A stretch of DNA of 6,402 nt from Chloroflexota bacterium (GTDB taxonomy: Bacteria > Chloroflexota > Dehalococcoidia > Lucifugimonadales > CATQGZ01), in assembly GCA_027624995.1 (NCBI GenBank), contig JAQBTI010000133.1, positions 1-6,402 on the forward strand. The letters run 5' to 3'. The notes beneath the pieces were generated by a model, which was given only the letters and a program-made list of their open reading frames with translations, searched no databases and was not told the origin of the DNA. Each line of letters begins with the position of its first letter. Position 1 is the stretch's first letter. Position numbers and translations under genes: made by a program. Below are positions 1 through 4,527 of this stretch, piece by piece.

Positions 1-1296
1 CTTCTGCCTCGCGTTGAACGGGGTCAGGCGCACCCCCCGCGGGTCTAGCATCTGCTGGAGCGGGTGCTTGATGTCGTAGATCTCCCGATACTGCTGCGCT
101 GCCCTGGCCCGGACGTACGAGCGAGACGTGGCATGAGGATGAAATCGGGCAATGTCGGACTCACGCATGTCCATGCTCGGGTATCCGGTGTCCATCCACT
201 CGGCCATCGTCTTGGCAACCCCGCCCGCGTGGGTGATCCAGACGGCCTGCGCCGACCAGAACCCCTTGACGTCGGGCGACTCGCCAAGCACCGGGAAGGT
301 GTCGGCCGTGAACGAGAACATCCCGTTGTACTTGTCCGTCAGCTCGACGCCCTTCAGCGTCGGGAGGACCTCCGCGGTCACCTCCAGGGCCCGCTCGAAA
401 TGCTCCGGGGTCCACTGCCTGATCGACGGCATTCTCGGAGCGTCGCCGTGGGACAGGATGTCGTCGGCCTCGGTGAGGAGCGGCTCATGCTGGTAGGAGC
501 CGATAGCATAGCCTTCGCCGCGCTGGCGGAAGTACATGGCCTCGTCCTGGTGGCGCAGGATGGGATGCGTGGCCTCGGCGGTCTCGCCACGCAACTCCGG
601 CAGCGGCGCGGTCCACGCCAGCAGGTGCTGCATCGGATGCAGGGGGATGTCAACGCCCGCCATCCGGCCGAGTCGCGGCCCCCAGATGCCGCCGGCCGCC
701 AGCACCATTTCGGTCTCGATCCTGCCCTTGTCGGTCTGGACGGCCCGGACCCGACCGTTCTCGACCTCGATTCCCGTGACCGTCGTGTGGGCGTGGAAGC
801 TGGTCCCGTTCCGCTGCGACACTCGGGACATCGCCTCGCAGGCCATCGGGGCCTTGGCCAGCCCGTCGGTCGGGGTCCACATCGACCCGTGAATCCGATC
901 GCTCAGAAACGGCAGGTGTCCCTGCGACGCCTGGGTACTAATGACCTCGGCCTCGATACCCCAGGTCTTGGCAACGCCCACCTTGCGACGGAGGTCCTCC
1001 AGCCGCTCCGGCGTCCAGGCGACCTCGAGGCTTCCGACAGGCGTCCAGCAAGGCTCTCCGTCGAGCTCCAGCGACGAGTAGAGCTCGACCGTCTGCTTGG
1101 CGAACTCTGCCATCGCTCTGGACGGGTTGATCTGAAAGACCAGTCCGGGCGCGTGGGTGGTCGAGCCGCCCGTCTCGAACAGCGGCCCCTGCTCGACGAC
1201 CACGATGTCTTTCCAGCCCCTCTGGCTCAGGAAGTAGGCGACCCCACAGCCGACGATGCCCGCCCCGATGATGACCAGTCCGGCCCTGTCTTTCAT
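1..1296 (-). CDS. FAD-dependent dimethylglycine/sarcosine dehydrogenase-type oxidoreductase, N-terminal part (C-terminus beyond left edge)
   Basis: This gene reads leftward from ATG at 1296-1294 and stays open to base 1, giving 432 codons without a stop. The N-terminus holds an FAD Rossmann motif GAGIVG (residues 11-16) with acidic E35 closing the second strand. The segment GSTTHAPG (44-51) aligns with GSTWHAAG of mammalian DMGDH, whose His carries covalent FAD, so H48 is the likely flavin attachment site. AAGGIWG (200-206), the F-x-x-D-x-F-P-V-L-G-E-S block (328-340) and THAGGV (355-360) are further DAO-fold signatures. Residues about 370-430 match the central FAO_M domain, ending in PRGVRLTPF (419-427). 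In family members of about 800 residues a folate-binding GcvT-like half follows; here it would lie off the window. The reaction would be oxidative demethylation of dimethylglycine or sarcosine with transfer of the one-carbon unit to tetrahydrofolate. The divergent BHMT neighbour favours dimethylglycine. A GTG directly precedes the ATG and could serve instead; a weak AGGTG lies just upstream. Family assignment is firm; exact substrate is inferred. Confidence 0.9.
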   Translation of the reverse strand, partial: MKDRAGLVIIGAGIVGCGVAYFLSQRGWKDIVVVEQGPLFETGGSTTHAPGLVFQINPSRAMAEFAKQTVELYSSLELDGEPCWTPVGSLEVAWTPERLEDLRRKVGVAKTWGIEAEVISTQASQGHLPFLSDRIHGSMWTPTDGLAKAPMACEAMSRVSQRNGTSFHAHTTVTGIEVENGRVRAVQTDKGRIETEMVLAAGGIWGPRLGRMAGVDIPLHPMQHLLAWTAPLPELRGETAEATHPILRHQDEAMYFRQRGEGYAIGSYQHEPLLTEADDILSHGDAPRMPSIRQWTPEHFERALEVTAEVLPTLKGVELTDKYNGMFSFTADTFPVLGESPDVKGFWSAQAVWITHAGGVAKTMAEWMDTGYPSMDMRESDIARFHPHATSRSYVRARAAQQYREIYDIKHPLQQMLDPRGVRLTPFNARQK

Positions 1297-1390
1297 CACC
1301 ACACCTGCCTGTCTCGAAGTAGCGGCCAGAGTACACCATCGCGCACGGCCAGACCAATGCTGCCCTTACTGCGAACCGAGAAGACTCCGT

Positions 1391-1413
1391 CGTGGTGAGT
1401 CTGTCGAACCACG
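1391..1413. repeat. Short dispersed-repeat-like inverted repeat (CGTGGT...ACCACG)
   Basis: CGTGGT (1391-1396) and ACCACG (1408-1413) are perfect reverse complements flanking 11 bases that read GAGTCTGTCGA. The whole 23-base unit resembles a small intergenic repeat common in many high-GC bacterial genomes; its chance translation begins VVSLSNH. The resemblance is from recall. Only one copy is visible in this window, so repeat status cannot be shown here. Confidence 0.45.
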
Positions 1414-1440
1414 GCGTCCGCGGACCAGGCCCCGACAGAC
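1399..1440. repeat. Outer inverted repeat GTCTGTCG/CGACAGAC around palindrome GTCCGCGGAC
   Basis: GTCTGTCG (1399-1406) is the exact reverse complement of CGACAGAC (1433-1440), with 26 bases between them. Inside lies the perfect 10-base palindrome GTCCGCGGAC (1416-1425), whose centre is one base from that of the outer pair. The group ends six bases before the putative -35 of the BHMT promoter, a position suited to an operator. No regulator gene is present in the window, so a regulatory role is inference. Confidence 0.4.
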
Positions 1441-1445
1441 CGACC

Positions 1446-1474
1446 TTGTGTTCGCCGTTGCACCGGCGTAGATT
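1446..1474 (+). promoter_or_regulatory. Candidate sigma-70-type promoter for BHMT
   Basis: TTGTGT (1446-1451) and TAGATT (1469-1474) are spaced by 17 bases, matching three and four positions of the -35 and -10 consensus. Transcription would start near 1481, giving a leader of about 23 bases that just includes the ribosome binding site. The spacing is good but the hexamer matches are modest. Confidence 0.3.
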
Positions 1475-1491
1475 GTTCAGCACCAACTGTT

Positions 1492-1496
1492 GGAGG
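1492..1496 (+). promoter_or_regulatory. Ribosome binding site GGAGG deciding the GTG start of BHMT
   Basis: GGAGG lies seven bases upstream of GTG at 1504. It is a near-ideal Shine-Dalgarno sequence and spacing, and fixes the GTG as the start of the methyltransferase. The encoded N-terminus (GVVLGDGGY) also aligns with the start of the BHMT catalytic domain. Confidence 0.75.
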
Positions 1497-1503
1497 AACA
1501 CCG

Positions 1504-2481
1504 GTGGCAAAGGGAATCTTGGAGCGCCTGGCCGACGGAGTCGTGCTGGGCGACGGAGGATACATCGTCGAGCTCGAGCAGCGGGGATACGTCGTGACCG
1601 GGGCGTTCACGCCGGAGCTCGCCGTCACCCATCCCGAGGCCATCGCCGAGCTGCACCGTGAGATGCGGAACGCGGGCTCCGAGGTGCTCCAGGTCATGGC
1701 CTTCTACGGCAGCCGGGAGAAGCTTGCGACCGTCGGATACGCCGACCGTACGGTCGAGATCAACCAGGCCGCAACTCGGATCGCGCGAGAGGTTGCCGGC
1801 GACGAGCTCCTGGTCGCCGGTGACCTCAGTACGACTTGGAAGTGGAAGCCCGACGACGCCGACTCCGAGCGGCTGGTGGCCGACATGTTCGACGAGCAGA
1901 TCGAAGCCCAGTCGGGCGTCGACTTCTTTATCGGCGAGCTCTTCTTCAGTCTAGGCGAAGCAATGCTCTGTCTCGACCGGATCAAGAGGCACACGAGCCT
2001 GCCGGCGATGATAACCATGTCCTTCCGGGCCAATAACGTCTCTGATGACGGTTTCACGGCCGCCGAATGCGCTCGTAGGCTCAACGACGCCGGTGCCGAG
2101 ATCCTGGGGCTCAACTGCATGAACGACCCCGAGCATATGTACCCTCACATCGAGGAGATGCGGGGAGCCTTCGACGGCTACCTGGCCGCGCAGCCGGTGG
2201 CCTTCCGTTGCACCGACCAGACGCCCTGGTTCACCGGTCTACCCTCCTTTCCCGACCGGCTGGAGCCGACGCAGATCACCCGCTACGAACTCGGTGAGTT
2301 TGCGACGCGGGCCAGAGAGATGGGTGTCAACTACATAGGTGGCTGTTGTGGCTGCAAGGCCACGCACATGCGAGAGATGGCAAAGGCGTTGGGAAAGTAC
2401 ACGACAGATGACAGGTGGAGGGCTCGCCTCGACTCTCCCATGAGCGAGACCGAACACAACTGGGACCGGCGTCAGGGTTAG
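1504..2481 (+). CDS. Betaine-homocysteine S-methyltransferase (zinc-dependent homocysteine methyltransferase family)
   Basis: The product of 325 residues is a cytosolic zinc enzyme predicted to move a methyl group from glycine betaine to homocysteine, giving dimethylglycine and methionine. Recognisable blocks in order are GDGGY (16-20), the RGYVVTGAFTPE stretch (27-38, aligning with RGYVKAGPWTPE of human BHMT), HPEAIAELHREM (43-54), FYGSREKL (67-74) and FFIGELFFSLGEA (141-153). The three zinc ligands are present: C205 in GLNC (202-205), and C281 and C282 in YIGGCCG (277-283). LPSFPDRLEP (246-255) and RYELGEFA (260-267) also match BHMT rather than MetH- or MmuM-type enzymes. Human BHMT has about 406 residues; this protein lacks much of the C-terminal oligomerisation extension, as many bacterial homologues appear to. 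The start is GTG with a strong upstream GGAGG. The divergent dehydrogenase would consume the dimethylglycine product, which strongly supports betaine as donor. Another methyl donor such as a sulfonium compound cannot be excluded. Confidence 0.9.
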   Translation: MAKGILERLADGVVLGDGGYIVELEQRGYVVTGAFTPELAVTHPEAIAELHREMRNAGSEVLQVMAFYGSREKLATVGYADRTVEINQAATRIAREVAGDELLVAGDLSTTWKWKPDDADSERLVADMFDEQIEAQSGVDFFIGELFFSLGEAMLCLDRIKRHTSLPAMITMSFRANNVSDDGFTAAECARRLNDAGAEILGLNCMNDPEHMYPHIEEMRGAFDGYLAAQPVAFRCTDQTPWFTGLPSFPDRLEPTQITRYELGEFATRAREMGVNYIGGCCGCKATHMREMAKALGKYTTDDRWRARLDSPMSETEHNWDRRQG

Positions 2482-2523
2482 GGACTACACGGCATCGAGG
2501 TCGTTGAAGAGTCACTCAGCGCG

Positions 2524-3066
2524 TTGTCGCAATACGGCGAGGTATCGGTCGCCTTTCGGGTCGAGTCCGAGCTGCGGTTCGAGTCGGTTGATCGTGGCCT
2601 CGGCGGATGGCGCGTAACCGAAAGAACAATCGAGGAGCCTTATACGTACGACTATGACCAGATTGAGGGTGAAGGACCGACCCGATGGGCAAGACGTCAC
2701 GGGAACATCTCGAACTGGGGAGTCCTGTCCGCTTTCGACGGGGAGCGTCGTGTGGGCGGCGCCGTGGTCGCCTGGAAGACACCGGGCGTCCATATGCTCG
2801 AGGGCCGCGACGACCTGGCGTGCCTGTGGGACATTCGGGTTGACCCGAATTATCGTCGAGGAGGCGTCGGTTCGAAGCTGCTCGCGCGAGCGGCCTCGTG
2901 GGCTCGGGATAGGAACTGTCAGCGCCTCAAGATCGAGACTCAGAACATTAACGTTGCGGCCTGCAGGTTCTACGCTCGCCAAGGGTGCGAGTTGAGGGGC
3001 ATCCATCCGGGCGTGTATGCAGAGCTACCGAACGAGGTGATGTTGCTCTGGTACCTTGATCTGTGA
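2524..3066 (+). CDS. GNAT-family N-acetyltransferase, streptothricin acetyltransferase (SatA)-like
   Basis: Translated from TTG at 2524, the product has 180 residues. The acetyl-CoA binding motif A is clear: LWDIRVDPNYRRGGVGSKLL (101-120), with the R-x-x-G-x-G pyrophosphate loop at 111-116. It is followed by the ETQNINVAACRFYARQGCE block (138-156) and the terminal EVMLLWY strand (171-177). The pattern ETQ-x-N-x-x-A-x-x-FY plus a C-terminal L-x-WY is characteristic of SatA-like GNATs, which acetylate the beta-lysine of streptothricin. PYTYDYD (39-45) matches the PYVKDYD block of that group. The natural substrate may be a different amine, so resistance is not claimed. The start is uncertain: TTG is the first usable codon after the in-frame TAG of BHMT, but the only purine-rich stretch (GAAGAG, 2506-2511) is 12 bases away, and family-like residues seem to extend upstream to about 2494. 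The gene probably shares the BHMT transcript, 42 bases downstream of its stop. Confidence 0.82.
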   Translation: MSQYGEVSVAFRVESELRFESVDRGLGGWRVTERTIEEPYTYDYDQIEGEGPTRWARRHGNISNWGVLSAFDGERRVGGAVVAWKTPGVHMLEGRDDLACLWDIRVDPNYRRGGVGSKLLARAASWARDRNCQRLKIETQNINVAACRFYARQGCELRGIHPGVYAELPNEVMLLWYLDL

Positions 3067-3158
3067 CATGTCGTGGCACGTTCCGCCGAAGGTAGGCCGA
3101 CCTGTCATTCCTATGAAAAAGAGGGTCTGGGGCGGGGTCCACTTTTCATCTTTCAGGG

Positions 3159-3176
3159 TGTCGGTGGCAACCGACA
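3159..3176. repeat. Perfect 7-bp hairpin TGTCGGT-GGCA-ACCGACA
   Basis: The arms at 3159-3165 and 3170-3176 are fully complementary around a four-base loop. No T-run follows (TGTATGATT comes next), so an intrinsic terminator is unlikely. It is better read as part of a repeat or mobile-element remnant. Confidence 0.5.
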
Positions 3177-3181
3177 TGTAT

Positions 3182-3212
3182 GATTCCGACAGAGCGGAGC
3201 GACAGAGGAATC
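3182..3212. repeat. GATTCC/GGAATC inverted pair in a dispersed-repeat-like unit
   Basis: GATTCC (3182-3187) and GGAATC (3207-3212) flank a 19-base purine-rich core containing two CGACAGA-like copies (3188-3193 and 3200-3206) and GAGCGGAGC. The arrangement matches recalled intergenic repeats of the form ATTCC-core-GGAATCT. Only one full copy lies in this window. Confidence 0.4.
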
Positions 3213-3295
3213 TAAAGCCGCCGGGGTAAACTGACCGTTCCTTTCTCAGGACGATCTTGGCAAGTCAGATGCGACGGACTATGGCCCCGGCTTTC

Positions 3296-3324
3296 TTGCG
3301 TCTTAGAAGTCATATCCGTAGAAT
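3296..3324 (+). promoter_or_regulatory. Candidate sigma-70-type promoter for the HsdR_N-like gene
   Basis: TTGCGT (3296-3301) and TAGAAT (3319-3324) are 17 bases apart. The -10 matches five of six consensus positions and the -35 three of six. Transcription would begin near 3331, leaving a leader of roughly 58 bases before the GTG at 3389. This would make the gene independent of the upstream betaine/acetyltransferase transcript. Confidence 0.38.
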
Positions 3325-3388
3325 CGGCACTAGCGTGATGATGCCGTCGTGCAACGCGACACAACAATCGAAAGCCGGATCCTGACTC

Positions 3389-4492
3389 GTGAGCGTAAAA
3401 CGGGACGTTGAAGAGATCAGAGAAGGCCTGAGGGCGGGACGCTTCCAGAATGAAGCGGCCGTCTCACAAGGCATCGTCCTGAGACTGCTAGGCTCTCTTG
3501 GCTGGGCCATATACAACCCCAACGTCGTTTCCCCTGAGTACGCTCTAGAAGGCCGTCGCGTGGATTTCGCACTCTGCCATCCCGCGGACAAGCCGGTGGT
3601 CTTTATCGAGGTGAAGCAGGTCGGCAAGGGAGACGGCGCCGAGCGCCAACTGTTCGAATACGCATTCCACAAGGGTGTACCGCTCGCGATCCTGACAGAC
3701 GGTCAAGAGTGGAGCTTCTTTCTACCCGCCGAGGCTGGTGACTACGGTGAGCGCCGAGTTTATAGGCTTGACCTCGTCGAGCGCGAGGTCGAGGAGTCCA
3801 TCAGTCGTCTTGAACGCTACCTCATGTACGACGCCGTTAGTTCCGGCGAAGCCCTCACTGCCGCTCGGAGCGATTACCAAGATGTCGCTCGTGGTCGCCA
3901 GATTCGTGACGCACTTCCTCAAGCTTGGACCAAACTGATGGAAGAGGAGGATGATCTTCTGCTAGAGCTACTCGCTGATCGTGTCGAGAGCCTGTGCGGC
4001 TACAAGCCTGATCTCGACACGGTTGCTCGCTTCTTGACGGAAAACATCCAACTTCGTGCCACCTCTCCGGTTCCATCGCCACCCAAGTTATCTCCTCGAA
4101 CCTCTGGAGTCGATTCTTACAAGCGGACGACGGGTAGCGTGCCTTCAGCCATTGGATTCGCCCTGGACGGACGGTTCTCGCCGTGTCGGAACGCGCGCCA
4201 TCTACTGATCTCAGTTATGAATTCTCTGGCAGAACGCGACTCGTCTTTCCTGGAGAGGTTCGTCTCGCTACCGCGACATGGGCGAACGCGACGTTACGTG
4301 GCTCGCGACCGGAACGAACTGTATCCGGATCGACCCGATCTGGTCCAAGAACAGTCGTACCACCTTGAATCCGGGTATTGGATCGGCACCAACGTTAGTC
4401 GAAAGCAGGTTGAGCGAATCATTCTCATGGCCTGCGATGTGTCAGGCATCCAGTATGGCGTCGATCTGCGAATTAACACCGGTCAGCCTTGA
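3389..4492 (+). CDS. Stand-alone HsdR_N-like PD-(D/E)XK nuclease-fold protein with C-terminal accessory domain
   Basis: The 367-residue product resembles the N-terminal endonuclease domain of type I restriction HsdR subunits. The fold signature is intact: E22 in the first helix (FQNEAAVSQ), D59 in RRVDFAL, E74 and K76 in VFIEVKQV, and Q87/Y91 in ERQLFEY, the Q-x-x-x-Y element typical of RecB/HsdR nucleases. Residues 98-113 (PLAILTDGQEWSFF) fit the closing strands of that domain. Residues 130-225 are charged and helical (EEEDDLLLELLADRVE at 185-200). A proline/serine-rich linker (about 225-250) leads to a second domain at 255-360 with SLAERDSSFLERF (279-291), RRYVARDRNELYP (301-313) and GYWIGTNVS (329-337), whose function I do not know. 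A full HsdR is about 1000 residues; the helicase motor is absent, and no methylase or specificity gene is present. It may be a DNA-binding or nicking defence protein, or a non-defence house protein. The GTG start lies three bases after an in-frame TGA and has no clear ribosome binding site. Local GC is lower than in its neighbours. Confidence 0.78.
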   Translation: MSVKRDVEEIREGLRAGRFQNEAAVSQGIVLRLLGSLGWAIYNPNVVSPEYALEGRRVDFALCHPADKPVVFIEVKQVGKGDGAERQLFEYAFHKGVPLAILTDGQEWSFFLPAEAGDYGERRVYRLDLVEREVEESISRLERYLMYDAVSSGEALTAARSDYQDVARGRQIRDALPQAWTKLMEEEDDLLLELLADRVESLCGYKPDLDTVARFLTENIQLRATSPVPSPPKLSPRTSGVDSYKRTTGSVPSAIGFALDGRFSPCRNARHLLISVMNSLAERDSSFLERFVSLPRHGRTRRYVARDRNELYPDRPDLVQEQSYHLESGYWIGTNVSRKQVERIILMACDVSGIQYGVDLRINTGQP

Positions 4493-4509
4493 CTGGGGTG
4501 TCCGGGCGC

Positions 4510-4517
4510 GGAAAGGG
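4510..4517 (+). promoter_or_regulatory. Ribosome binding site GGAAAGGG favouring ATG 4528 for the hydrolase
   Basis: GGAAAGGG lies ten bases before ATG at 4528. The alternative in-frame TTG at 4489, which overlaps the preceding stop codon, has no Shine-Dalgarno sequence, and the 13 extra residues it would add are glycine/threonine-rich without family resemblance. Confidence 0.5.
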
Positions 4518-4527
4518 CACACAGAAT

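Larger units (their letters stand above)
1297..1503. promoter_or_regulatory. Divergent intergenic region between the dehydrogenase and BHMT genes
   Basis: This 207-base gap separates the start codons of two divergently transcribed genes, so it must contain both promoters. On the plus side a candidate promoter sits at 1446-1474. On the minus side only a poor match is visible: TTGGTC, an 18-base spacer, then TACTCT, read leftward from about 1357. The centre, 1391-1440, contains three overlapping inverted repeats described separately. These could be a regulator site or a dispersed repeat. Plus-strand open frames here encode a peptide starting VVSLSNHG, typical of spurious translations of an intergenic repeat, and are not called as genes. 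Confidence 0.6.
3067..3388. other. Non-coding stretch with repeat-like sequence and a candidate promoter
   Basis: I see no credible gene in these 322 bases. The left half contains CTGTCATTCC (3101-3110), a strong small hairpin at 3159-3176, and the GATTCC/GGAATC pair at 3182-3212 followed by TAAAG. This vocabulary resembles the short 'TGTCATTCC...GAGGAATCTAAAG' intergenic repeats found in many environmental genomes. The right half is lower in GC and holds a candidate promoter for the nuclease-like gene. No terminator with a T-run was found after the acetyltransferase. Confidence 0.55.

Noticed and set aside
64..1398. Long plus-strand open frame of 444 codons opposite the dehydrogenase
   Set aside because: The minus strand here encodes an unmistakable FAD enzyme with ordered motifs. 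The plus frame is Arg/Gly/Pro/His-rich, has no recognisable domain, and is an expected antisense shadow in high-GC DNA.
1392..1661. Plus-strand open frame beginning VVSLSNHG
   Set aside because: The peptide is a known type of spurious translation of an intergenic repeat, and the frame runs out of phase into BHMT.
2479..2481. TAG decoded as pyrrolysine, as in methylamine methyltransferases
   Set aside because: In those enzymes the amber codon is internal to the catalytic domain. Here it falls after a complete BHMT domain, BHMT is a zinc enzyme of a different fold, and no pyl genes are visible.
2512..3006. Minus-strand open frame of 164 codons opposite the acetyltransferase
   Set aside because: It lies antisense to clear GNAT motifs and shows no domain of its own.
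4489..4527. TTG at 4489 as the hydrolase start
   Set aside because: It has no ribosome binding site and the added residues do not resemble the family. ATG 4528 has an upstream GGAAAGGG.
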